Shown here: piece by piece, positions 1-10,600 of the stretch
How positions within the stretch are numbered: the stretch's first letter is position 1
How the letters are laid out: each line of letters opens with the position of its first letter
From: Symsagittifera roscoffensis
Lineage: Eukaryota; Xenacoelomorpha; Acoela; Convolutidae
DNA length: 64,000 nt
Direction: 5' to 3'
Assembly: GCF_963678635.1 (NCBI RefSeq)
Contig: NC_087064.1
Coordinates: forward strand, 7,787,671-7,851,670
Notes under the pieces: model-generated
What the model was told of the DNA's origin: nothing
The model's input: only the letters and a program-made list of their open reading frames with translations
Databases searched by the model: none
Made by a program: the position numbers and the translations under genes

Positions 1-7
1 ATGATGA

Positions 8-560
8 AAAGTAGAAATAAGCCTCGAATCAGCACAAACTCGGCTACGTGTCGGATTCGAATCGGCAATCTAGCAAATTTGAGTCTCACGCACTAACAAC
101 TCAGCCACGGATAATTAAAATCCCTAAACACTAGCCACCAATAATGCAGCTATATATGCTAATAAACAGCCAATTCGATGCAGCAAAAGTAGCACCAAAT
201 ACAAAAAGACACAATTTTGCATCTAATAAATTGGAAAGCATAACGCCAAATTATGTATAAAAACGCATTTCAAAAAATTGTGAGATACATTGAACTGGAA
301 AACTTCTGAAATCCAGCTTTTTATCATTATACTGCTAATTTGAAATAATTGACTTTCATCGGTTCATTTGATGAATTAAAAATGCATCAGCTGTGTAAAC
401 TTTTTACTGATCAAATGTCAGAGCACATATGATATTATACTGCTACCGCAAACTACCGATTCAAAAGTGGCACCAAAACTAGTATTTTATTTACGAATTA
501 ATTTGGAAAAAAAAAGAAAATTCGTACTAATACACTTTCCCTCGCAGGTGTAATAAAGAA
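8..560 (-). repeat. SINE copy (tRNA-Lys-derived family), interrupted
   Basis: Two pieces of the dispersed SINE family lie at about 8-200 and 430-560. The tRNA-like head reads on the minus strand: a box-B-like segment near 50-60 and the 'ccactcag'-type box A complement near 100-115. The body ends with the shared tail motif 'cgtactaatacact' near 525-540. The stretch between the pieces does not match other copies and may be an insertion or divergence. Confidence 0.6.
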
Positions 561-1760
561 CATTTTTTCATACATAATTTTGTATACTTCTATACGTTTT
601 TTTAATAGCAAAACAGAACGGAATTGAAAAGAAAAGCAAAAATTAGGCAAACATTGCTAAAACTAAATTGCAAAAAAAAACTTCAAAAGGTTCAATCTTT
701 ATTCAGTTTATCATTAACTCCCCCTGCGTTAAATTAGTCTAACAGCATTCAAACCACTTTATCTTAGCACTGGCTGAATTGTTTAGAAACCATTTTTTTG
801 AACTCAATTCACGACTGATATGGATTTTAAATACACATAACATCCCGAAAACGCTACTCAATGTAAACTTCAAAAAGTGGTTTACAATCAAGTTGCAACT
901 AGCTGCAATAGGAGGTTTCTGTGCATAAACCACTGCGAAAATTATTAGAAATCACAAAAAAAACATCTAAGCGTGCATTCTGAAAATTTCTGTCTAATTT
1001 CTGAAGCAGTGAAAAATAATTGAATTTGAAAAATGAAAGAATTGAGTAAACATAGGCGACACTATTCTTGGTAACATACGAGCAAGCTTAGAAGTGCCTG
1101 AAATTGTGTTTATACTTGAATTGTTTAAATTAAAACTTTGTTGAAAGCGTTAAAAAAAGTCATAACGGCCTTTAGCAGTCGGAGCAATTGATACTGAATT
1201 GCACTATGACGGCATATTTACATTATAACATTGAAACTTTTTACATTCTTATATTTCGAATCATTTTCGAAGAATTGATTTTCCCAATTTTTAAAGCACA
1301 GATCCTACCAGTGTCAAGGCTGACAAAAATCACTTTTTCGGTATCAAAAATGAAGATGAGAGCTTAAATGTGCTTCTTCGGAGGTGAATTTTAAATTCAA
1401 TGTAATCATTGTTGGAAAACTAACTACGGTGGCAAATACCTTAATACCTTATATAAGGTTAATATTAGATCTCCAACTCAGCTGAGTATACTTAAAAAGA
1501 AAAAACGCGAAATCATTGAATTGTTGCTATATAAAACAAGGTTCTTAAAACAAAACAATTTTAAAATTCAAGTAAACTACTGTTTAAAATGCCAAATCAA
1601 ATCAAAAGACAAACGAACAGTTCAAACAAGAGACACTTTGTTGATAGAATATTCTGCTCTTCAGCTTTTGCTCTGCGACAATTTTTGTTGTTTTGCCTGG
1701 ATGAACTTTTTCAGATATGCCTCAGTTACTTTCACATTCTAAAACAAAAGGGGTTTTCAG
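561..1760. other. AT-rich non-coding stretch
   Basis: AT-rich sequence with no recognisable gene. The small open frames here have no domain or splice support. It lies downstream of the CDC7 stop codon and may include its 3' untranslated region. Confidence 0.5.
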
Positions 1761-1766
1761 TTTATT
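1761..1766 (-). promoter_or_regulatory. possible poly(A) signal of the CDC7 gene
   Basis: AATAAA on the minus strand, about 105 bases beyond the first in-frame stop of the CDC7 exon. The hexamer is common in AT-rich DNA, so this is only a candidate. Confidence 0.3.
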
Positions 1767-1868
1767 AAGCTTTAGCTGATTTAGATAAAATTGACTTTTA
1801 TCTAAAAAAAGATCCACTCTTATTTGCAATTAATTTCCATTTTTATCAGCTTGCCAAATTTGCAAAAA

Positions 1869-3500
1869 CTATCTGATAGATATAAAAATTATTTTGATAG
1901 ATATTAAAACTACCTCAATAAAAGGATGTTTCAGTGCATCCTCAGCTGTGATGCGTGTGAAGGGATTCACGTCTAACAGTTCAATAAGAAGATGGTACAA
2001 CGAGTCCGGATAGCCCAGATCTGTTGGAGCCGCTTGCGATTCGCTGTCAGGGTCCAACGAGTCCTGCTCTGATCCGACACAGGGTTCCACGACAAAACAA
2101 CCACTCTCTAAATCTGAAGCAGACCCACTGCTCTCTGAAATAAACGCGCTATTCGGAGGGCAATCTATACCCGAACTGGACGGCTCCGTACTGTCTCTTT
2201 TTACATCTTGGCGGTGGTTGCCCCTAACAAAAGTCTGACCTGTAAAGGTCAACAAAGGGCTTTTGTGACTCAACTCTTTGTCCGAGTGGAAACATTGTGC
2301 CGCACTGCAGAACTTCTTAACTTTACCACTACAACCCGCAACTTCTACTTCCTGCTGGTAACCGCGTAACGCATTGCAAAGCGACCGCAACTTCAAACGC
2401 ACAGCTCCACAGTTGGAAATGAAATTGCGACCCATCACATTAGAGCAGTCCTGCATTAGTTTTACTCCGAAGAGAGTCGTGATTTCGGACAACGCAACAT
2501 CATCGCTGACCCTTCCATGGAAGAAGGGGAATTTCCCAGTTATGATACTCAACAAGATAACTCCAACACACCAAATGTCGATTGCAGTAGTTTGAATGGG
2601 AGTTCTCATTAGCACCTCTGGAGGTCTGAACCCCGCAGTGCCCGCTCGTCTGTTTTGTTTTAAGACAGGTTTCAAGCTAAGGTTTCCGTGGCAAATATTG
2701 CATGTTTGATGCTTTCCGAGACAGTTGCATTTATCAATTGGGTTCTTCGAACTCCTACCCGCTTTAGAGACACTTTTAGGGGATCTTTTGCTGGTCGAGG
2801 GCGTGAGATCAATCTGTTTACTTGTTCTCGGATTGAGAAAAGCTCGCCTTTGAGTCATCACAGGAGTAAGAGAGTCCCTCGGCGACTTAGAATCAGAAAC
2901 GTTTTCTTTGGTTAACTTTGGGAATTTTGAGGGCCTTTTGAAAGGAATTTCGTCCTCTGCCAGGCCAAAATCGATCAATAGGTACTTTCTTTTGGTCATT
3001 CCCGGTTGCAGTTTGCTGATCAAAAAGTTCGCCGGTTTCAGATCACGGTGAATTAGCTTTTGCTTGTGCATTGCGTCCAGTGCCTGCAAGAGATTCAAAA
3101 GATAGTCTCTAATTTCACTGACAGGAGGCGGTTTTTCAATAAACTTATTAAACTCAATGCAATCTATGTATGGAAGAATCATCAACAGATGCCCCTGCCA
3201 TCGGCATGCACGAAATAGAGTGGCAATACTCGCTGCTTTGCCCCGCAATCGCTGCAGATTTTTCAGTTCGGTGGCCTGCCTTTGTGGAGAATTGAAATTT
3301 AGAAGGTGCTTCACGGCGACTTTAACAGTCTGCAAGCCTCGCTCTTCTATTTGCAATGTCGCTAAAAAGACGTTGCTGAATGTTCCATTCCCAATAAACT
3401 TGACAAAATTCATTTTCCTGGACAATTCGGGGTCCGCTTGATTCATAACATACTCAGCTAGCTTGAGAGCATCTTCAGGTGTCGAAGGGTTTAATTGCAT
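1869..3500 (-). CDS. CDC7: CDC7-type serine/threonine kinase (DDK catalytic subunit)
   Basis: Encodes 543 residues from the ATG at 3498-3500. CDC7 with its partner DBF4 phosphorylates MCM helicase subunits to fire replication origins in the nucleus. Visible motifs: glycine loop GNGTFS (37-42), VAVK lysine (64), helix-C Glu (about 78), HRDLKPAN (151-158), DFG (177-179) and AGTAGFRPPEVL (about 286-297). A CDC7-specific Cys cluster (CNC..CNIC, 258-270) sits in the insert between DFG and the activation-segment end, and a second long acidic/Ser-rich insert precedes the final lobe ending in ITAEDALKHPFIE. A strong acceptor (CAG at 3505-3507) lies just before the ATG, so an upstream exon is likely. 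A donor (GAG|GTAG at 1914/1913) follows HPFIE, so the true C-terminus may come from a further exon; read-through adds 17 residues to a stop at 1869. All catalytic residues are intact. Confidence 0.93.
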   Translation of the reverse strand: MQLNPSTPEDALKLAEYVMNQADPELSRKMNFVKFIGNGTFSNVFLATLQIEERGLQTVKVAVKHLLNFNSPQRQATELKNLQRLRGKAASIATLFRACRWQGHLLMILPYIDCIEFNKFIEKPPPVSEIRDYLLNLLQALDAMHKQKLIHRDLKPANFLISKLQPGMTKRKYLLIDFGLAEDEIPFKRPSKFPKLTKENVSDSKSPRDSLTPVMTQRRAFLNPRTSKQIDLTPSTSKRSPKSVSKAGRSSKNPIDKCNCLGKHQTCNICHGNLSLKPVLKQNRRAGTAGFRPPEVLMRTPIQTTAIDIWCVGVILLSIITGKFPFFHGRVSDDVALSEITTLFGVKLMQDCSNVMGRNFISNCGAVRLKLRSLCNALRGYQQEVEVAGCSGKVKKFCSAAQCFHSDKELSHKSPLLTFTGQTFVRGNHRQDVKRDSTEPSSSGIDCPPNSAFISESSGSASDLESGCFVVEPCVGSEQDSLDPDSESQAAPTDLGYPDSLYHLLIELLDVNPFTRITAEDALKHPFIEVVLISIKIIFISIR

Positions 3501-3673
3501 AACTCTGAAAAAAACATAGATAGCTTGCCAGCAAAATATTTCCTCTTGCAATTAGGGTTTAACACTGAGGCGAAACTGCATGTTGCAAACGCAAGCGAGA
3601 AAACGGCAAAAAGTAGTCCCAAAAGGGTCAAGTGAAAAAAGACACGGTAAAAGCAATAAAATTCTGCTATTTA

Positions 3674-3740
3674 CCGGAATCGAACCTTCGATCGCAAGAT
3701 TAAGGGTTACACGTCCTAGCATCTGCGCCATAACCCAGAT
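3674..3740 (-). repeat. tRNA-like sequence (decayed tRNA or SINE head)
   Basis: On the minus strand there is a perfect box B (GGTTCGATTCC) and an anticodon-loop-like CCCTTAATC resembling tRNA-Lys(CUU). The D arm is irregular and the acceptor strands do not pair, so this is a tRNA-derived repeat rather than a working tRNA. It lies just upstream of the CDC7 exon. Confidence 0.55.
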
Positions 3741-3744
3741 ACAA

Positions 3745-3865
3745 AAACACAATGCTAATGCAGCAGAATTAAACCAGATATAATGCTGATGCAGCAATAG
3801 AAAAACAAAAAAGCTCTTGCAGCAAACGTAAACAAGATATAATGCTGATGCAGCAAAAGTAAACT
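3745..3865. repeat. short degenerate tandem repeat
   Basis: The core 'gatataatgctgatgcagc' appears about three times in diverged form at 3750-3860, joined by A-rich spacers containing 'cagcaaaagtaaac'-like words. Confidence 0.5.
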
Positions 3866-4059
3866 ATCCCCAAATATAGAAACACTCAACAATCAAATTA
3901 TCGGACTCTTACCACCCTGTTCCTAATTTAAGCCCAGTAATTAAAATTTTACTCCACCCGACTCTTGCAAAGAATCTCCCTAAAACACGACCATCAGCAT
4001 AGCTTTTGTCCCCTCCACTCTACAACTAATAGCGAAATTTTATTAGCAATGGTTTAAGT

Positions 4060-4840
4060 CAAATGCGACCACAAAGAACTGTGCTGGCCACGGTAGATTT
4101 GTCCAAAGCCTTCGACATGTTCTGCCATCGTAAATTAATACGTCTTATATTCAATTCATGGCTTTACTGTACCAGACAATTTAAGTAAATGACTTGCAAA
4201 CTCTCTGAAAGGCATACCAGCCATCTAGCAAAGCCACTCACAGGAAATAGATCCTGAAGGAACTGTCTGTATTATTGTTGGAGTCAGTCTACAGAGACTT
4301 CAATTGTTATTCTAAAACATTAACAACACCAATCTTGGACTATAAAGAGACTTTAATTGTTGTTTTTAAAACATTAACAACACCATCTTGGACTACGCCT
4401 GTCCAGCTTGGTATCACGCGCCGAATGATACCTGCATTAAAGATACCTCCGAGTGTTTTAAGAAGAGTCCCATTGACCACATACATTCAGTGCAGACTCA
4501 AAAATCATCACGAACTATTTGCTTCCCGTTTCACCCTAAAGACTTGCTTAAAGAAAACCTCCTCAAATTTTACCATACATTATATCACCCGTCCAACCAG
4601 CTCCGTGTGAACATAAGAAACTCTTATAAAGAGGAACTAGGCCAAGTTTTATTAGAAGCAAGTAAGCTTGACTTAAACGATTTTAAACACCTTTCAACAA
4701 TATTCACACCAACAGAGTACAGAAAGCCATGGACGAAGTTTCAAAAACAGACCAGACCCTCCCGTGCTCGAATAGGGGCCGCGCCCCCTGGCGTAAATAA
4801 GATAGGATACATCCCTATATCAAAATTTTAAATTGAATAG
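4060..4840 (+). pseudogene. non-LTR retrotransposon (LINE) reverse transcriptase fragment
   Basis: At about 4075-4160 the plus strand translates to a segment with ATVDLSKAFD, the palm motif A of LINE reverse transcriptases (LDLSKAFD type). After a broken stretch, a 147-codon frame (4388-4831) starts MDYACPAWYHAPNDT, which matches the 'LDYACPAWYH' C-terminal region of jockey/CR1-like ORF2 proteins, and ends TRPSRARIGAAPPG. A tandem duplication of about 55 bases at 4295-4395 and stop codons break the frame. It is a 5'-truncated dead copy; the exact clade cannot be told. Confidence 0.7.
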
Positions 4841-5014
4841 GATCCTTCTCTCCACACAGCACTACAGTTGATTAATTGTCCCTAAATAGGACCAACGTAA
4901 TTCCAATAGACTAAGGAATGAGAATTTGACCGATGTTGGTAAGAGCCTTCCGGACGCGCCTCAAACAACAGGCTATTCTCAACTTACGAACATAAAAGAA
5001 ATTGATTTACTTAA

Positions 5015-5420
5015 AGCTTTTTGAATTTCTAGAACAACTTTTGACGGGCACTATCTTCGCGAAAATTAGAATAATAAGATAAATACTTTTTTTGCTGCGA
5101 AATCTGAGAATTAAATTCCAATTTCGGATCTAGAAGTCGGTCACTTTTTTCGTGACTTTCACACTTTTGCTGTTCGATAGTGGAGTTTTGCCTTCGTTTT
5201 AACAAATGAAATAAAACTTAAACGCAATCAAAAGTCAAAACGCGAAAAATTAACTGAGAGAAAACACAATTTAAGACTTTTCCTGAAAAAAATCATCGCG
5301 ACCTATATAAGATTCTGAACTCTGAACTACGTTCATCGCCTTTTAAACAGCAAACGCGAAATTACCAAAAGATACAAACAACTGACAATAGAATAGTACG
5401 TGTAAAATTTTCTGCAGGGC
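5015..5420. repeat. dispersed interspersed repeat, copy 1
   Basis: Member of a family with copies at about 10205-10410, 11935-12305 and 20540-20965. Shared words include 'aaagctttttgaatttctagaacaa', 'cacttttgctgttcgat' and 'gaactacgttcatcg'. No coding capacity seen; nature unknown (SINE tail, MITE or LTR remnant). Confidence 0.6.
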
Positions 5421-5599
5421 TGTTCCTATCAAGCCCCAGCGGGATACTTTTGTGCATACTCAATCATTTGAAAGATTCTTTTTTTGGTCAATGCATGGCC
5501 ATTTCACAACGAGTAGATTGTATAAACACAGCTAAAGGCGTTCAAGAGAAGAGGAGAGAAAGAGTATGAAAGAAAATAAAAATGACAGAGGTGAAGCTG

Positions 5600-5835
5600 C
5601 GCTTTGCAAGCACTAGCGAGAACACGACTAAAAGGCAACGTTATAAAGTGAAATAGGAAAGAATACAAACAAGCCTAGAATTAGTAAAACTTTATTACAA
5701 ATTGGCTTCGAAATTGCGACTTCGAGATTTGGAGTCTCACGTCTTCCCTCTCGGACACGAACGCGTAACAATCGGCAAACACTCGTCATAAATAAAGCAG
5801 CTACATACGCAAATAAATTGCCAAAGCCATGCATA
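5600..5835 (-). repeat. SINE copy, diverged
   Basis: Matches the tRNA-Lys-derived SINE family: the 'gcgagaacacgac' lead-in, 'aagcctagaattagtaaaac' and 'gagtctcacg' words occur in the same order. The tRNA head (about 5700-5770) is strongly diverged. Confidence 0.55.
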
Positions 5836-7379
5836 AGTTGACACCAAATACAAATAGACGCAATTTTGCAAGTAACAATTTGGATTATAACAAGCTAAAG
5901 GCATCCACACTAGCTTTGCACGTAATAAATTGGAAAGAATGAAGCCACATTATATGTAAATTATACAATTCAAAAAATTGCGAGATAAATTGAGATTTTA
6001 TTATTTATGTTGGTTGAAACGAAATTTATTATTGTTATGTTGGTTGAAACAAATAGCTTTTTTTTCGGTTCATTTGATGAATTAAAAATACATTAACTGT
6101 GTAAACATAATTGTATTCGAAAATCGAAGCACAAGCTAACAAAAAGCCGCAAAGCTGCCACCAAAAGTGCCAACAAGATTTACGACTAAGGTTAGACACA
6201 GAGGCGAAGCAGAGCCGATACAACAAAAACATAACAAAACCTAGAAAGTCGAACAAAAAGAAATATGTTGAAAAAAAACTAAAGCAATCGAAACATTCGT
6301 ATACTCAATACAAAAAAAACTATAGGCTAAGTAAAACTTGGAGGTAGCTGTTTGATATTTTTGGAATTTGTTTTATTCATGCTGGATGAAATGGGTTACT
6401 TCAAAAATTGGACTTTGCCCGAAAACTTAGTTACTCCAATCTCCAATCCTTCATCTCAAATTTGATGGGAGTTTCTTTGAAATCAAAAAAATCAAACCAA
6501 ATAACTATGTGCTTCGAAAAATTGAAACAACTCAAAATATTCATTTTCTACGATTTACTCGGACTGAGAAAAAATTAAAATACGAATAATCATTTTTCTC
6601 CGATTAGAATTTCAACCTAGTCATCTGGCGTGCGAGACGAAAACATATACGATGGGCTATGACGATACTTTAGATAAGACATCAAAAACTATTTCGTTTT
6701 CCCTTTAATCGCCGTTTTTCCCAAAAGAGCGCTTATATTTTCGACTTGGGTTAGAAAAAAATTGACTTCGTAATATGTCACAACGCTTCGCTTGTGTTAA
6801 TTTGAAAATGAATTTTTGAGCATAGCTCATTCAAAAATGAAAGGCAGATGTTTCTGTGCAAATGATACACGCATAATAAAAGGTGTTTTGTGGCTACATG
6901 GCCATGGTTCCGAAGCAGACAACTTCAACGCTTGCAATGGGCATGAAAATGAATGCTTAAATAAATATTTATTGCATGCCTGAATTTGAACTGAAAGTTT
7001 AACAATCATCATTTCATGAGATCAAATAGCTACATCAGCATTGGGAAAATGTAGACGGCAGAAGCGTTTGGGTTGAATAAAGAAGAGACCATTACAAACT
7101 AGAGCAAGTGGATTAAAACTATTTATCCGCTATCACAAGGCAAGGAACTTCAACTCAGTCCGCTGATGCTGGCCAAAAAAGAGTCCATTGTCTTTTTCCA
7201 TGTTCTTTGTAGAAGCTGGGCTTCGAGTCATCAGTTCTGAACAAAAAACAATCAAAATTAGCTGGAATCACAAAAAAAAACCTAATTCGAATCACAAAAA
7301 AAAAACAATCCTAGTCACGTGAAAATATTAATCACCTCCCATGCTTTGGTGCTTTGGACTTCCTCAATGACATAAAGAA
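5836..7379. other. AT-rich intergenic stretch between myosin and CDC7
   Basis: No gene recognised. It includes the 3' flank of the myosin gene. A minus-strand AATAAA near 6966 is a distant candidate poly(A) signal. Open frames at 6035-6347 and 6827-7012 are lysine- or Phe/Leu-rich and look like chance. Confidence 0.5.
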
Positions 7380-7698
7380 TTAGAATGAAACGGTCGATTG
7401 GGAGACTTGCCTTGCTACCAGCACTTGGTACGTCACTTCATTCAACATGCACTTGACGCCTTTAATGTTGGGATCGATGGAGACCTTCAACTCATGCGGC
7501 TGATTGTTTTCCTTCTCTGCCTTTCTGAATGCAGTGCACAAGTGGGCCACCAGTTCCGGGATTCTGTTCTCCAGTTTGCAGTCGTAAAGACACAACACGA
7601 TGTCGCACAGGTTCTTTGTGTGTAGAGCTATGAGCTGGTCCGGCCCACGTGTGATGGAGATCCCACATACCTGTTTAAGGTCCCAGCTCTTCTTCAAT
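7380..7698 (-). CDS. MYO1D-like: myosin exon 12: end of TH1 tail and stop
   Basis: Acceptor TGCAG|ATTG at 7699; stop TAA at 7380-7382. Encodes WDLKQVCGISITRGPDQL, the TH1 segment corresponding to 'NLTGLSVSNGKDQL' in MYO1D, then an acidic/basic helix and the C-terminal beta strands. Ends QVSQSTVSF, somewhat shorter than the vertebrate tail. Confidence 0.85.
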
Positions 7699-10600
7699 CT
7701 GCACAGCACGAAAAAAAGGTACAAGTATGGACATAATGACGTAACCAACAAATGACGTTAAGCGAACCGATTGCGCGGGTAACATCACAGTTCTCGGAAC
7801 TGTGATTGTTGCTGGTTTTCATCTCTGTTCAGATTAAAAAGAAACAATTTGACATCGTGGTTCAAGAATGATAGTTGGGTCCCAGGAAAAATCCAGAATG
7901 AAAGGTGAGTCCTACAATTTTTGCGAAAACTTCAACACCAAACAAATGCGAGCCATGTCGAAGATTTCAAGGTCAACAAATTTTTCTTTCAGGGAATTGA
8001 CTACAAAAAGTTGACCATAACCCAATATGCTCTGAAGAAGTAGCTTCTACTCCAAATAAACTCAACACCTGAAAAGATTTCGCCGCAATTTCTGTACGTT
8101 CACTTCTTGTTATTTTTCATCTTTGTTATGTTATAAAATTAGACCCCCTATATGTTATAAACTTAGCAAAATTAGACCTCTTGCTCTGTTGTATTCTGTT
8201 CTGTTCACGTCACAGGTATACACGTGATACCAGGGTTGGTTGAAAAACGTATAAACATTTTAAAACAGTTTTACTACAGGATGGTTTTTACCCGCTGAAT
8301 AATGAAACATGTTCATTTCGGACTTTGGGGTAATTTTTAAAAACCTACACCATGGTTTTCTTCATTGCGGATCGCATCAAATTTTGAACTCCAAATATCG
8401 GAAGCAAAAAAAATAGCTGCAAACCTTACACCTGCCGGTCAGAAGAAGCAGTTTTATAGCGGCTCACTTGTTTAAAATTTTACCGCCCTGATGTTTTATA
8501 AAACACAGCAAAAATGGCCTTGGTAGAAAACTGGGCTCTTTTTCCTTTTCACCCCCACCTCACTCAAACTTGAATTTTATGGTGTCACGAGTGGTTTTAC
8601 AAGGTTAATTATGGAGACCAAATATGTTTGTTATGGCCTAATTTGTCTGCATGTCAATTTTCACGACAATCGGACAAAGTGAAGAGTAACTTCAAATATA
8701 AAACTTTGCAGGTGGGGGAAAAGGAAAAAGAGCCGAAAACTGCTTCAAAACAGTGTTTTAAATCAGTTTTAAAAGGTGCCAAGCGTGCGAGATACTAACT
8801 TGAAGTGGTCCTTGTGGTCGAACTTGTAGATGTAGTGGTCTGTGAAGAGGAATGCTCTGATGGGTGCTTTGCCTCTCTTGCTCACTTTCCTGGCCAGACA
8901 GGAGAACAGAATCTCAGTGGACATGTCACTTTTCAGAACCTCACTGGCTGCAGACAAGTAACGCAAAGCCTCGTCGTGTTCCGTCGGCAGACCTATCACA
9001 CACACAAGTCACACTCATCCATTTTTTGCATTCTTCTAGCCAGCCAAAAACAATCAATAAGTAACCGGAATAGCCAGTCAAGCTGTCCAACTACTGTTTA
9101 CGTATCAGTATTTAGACAACCGCCTATTCAGACACTGTATTAACCAATCAGAATCGAGACAAGGAAGATATGAAATTCATTTCTTCCTTGTCTCGATTCT
9201 GATTGGTTAATACAGTGTCTGAATACGCGGTTGTCCAAATACAGAACGCACTCCGCAACTACTACAGGGACAAACAATTGAAAGAAAAAAAATATTTTTT
9301 GAATTACTGCTTGAAATCCGAATTGTGACTGAAAGAGCGTTATTTGAGTTACTTGATACGCGACCAAACTATCATACTTGAACCGATGTTGCAATAAAAA
9401 ACGTACACCTAGTTCCGATCCCAATGCGTAAGTCACTGGTCGGAGCATTTACGCAATTCATTTTCGGAAAAATTTACATTTCTTTTTGAAAATGTATCTG
9501 GAAGGATGCGTTATGGAGATCTTTTTATTGCTTGTTAGCTGCTGTTAAATTACAATTCCTTGGAGTATTACTGAATTCATTCCGTTTTAAACGCGCATCA
9601 ATTTTTTGGCGATGCTGAGATACTGTGTAAAAATTCAGGGGACAGCCGGGAATTGAACCCGGGGCCTCTCGCACCCAAAGCGAGAATCATACCACTAGAC
9701 CACTGTCCCTTACGTGCACCAATAGTGACTTTTATAAAGCCATAAAAAACCACAATAGATAGCGTCAAACGCTTCCATTTCACTTTCCTTTTAATAAATT
9801 TAACCAAACGAAAATGCAGCAACCGAAAGCTTATATGTCACAGCTCGTCATATTTAACGATACGATACTGCAAGTAATATTTGACATTTTCGATTTGTAA
9901 GGACGTAATCTGAATATCATTTAAGACATCATATAACTAACGTCTTCAACTTGCATTGGTTTAACAAGGAAACTCCTCCCATTTTGGAGTGGGTGAAGAA
10001 AAAACGTTCAATTGTATATGAATGGCTAGAGCAACACAAACGCCAAACAAATAAAAGGCCAAAATCAGCAAATAGTGGACTGTTTTTGAAGCGCTGCTTT
10101 GACCACGTAACGATGGAGAGCCTCTACGCAAATATAACCCGGCTCTTTTCCAACCCATTACTCTAATGAAGTTAAATATGCAATGAAAGAAAGAAAGTAT
10201 ATTACTTTCAACTTAAACTTTCAGCACATAGCCAATAGACAGTTGGAAAAGAGTCAATGGACGCAAATAAACAGAAAAAATACTGACTACAGTCTTTTTA
10301 AAAAAAAAATCGCACCTTTCGAATTTCAAAGAAAAAAAATAGATGGCCTTAAAGCTCTTCTAGAACTTAAATTTCTAGAACAATTTATGCTGACACTAAT
10401 CCTATAATATAAATCTTTGAGGCGAGGACAACTTAATTGTATCTTCGACATCATCAATCGTCTGTTTTTTTACGACAGCAGAACTAGTTTGAGAAGGATT
10501 TTGTTGAGGGATTATATTGAACTGATAAGTATCTTTGGGCCCAGTAACATGGACGCAATTTTTTGGCAGTGGCTGTCGGAGGAGGGGGTTGATTCTGATT

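Noticed and set aside
3552-3797. 81-codon minus frame upstream of the CDC7 exon
   Set aside because: Overlaps a tRNA-like repeat and a short tandem repeat; no splice support as a CDC7 exon.
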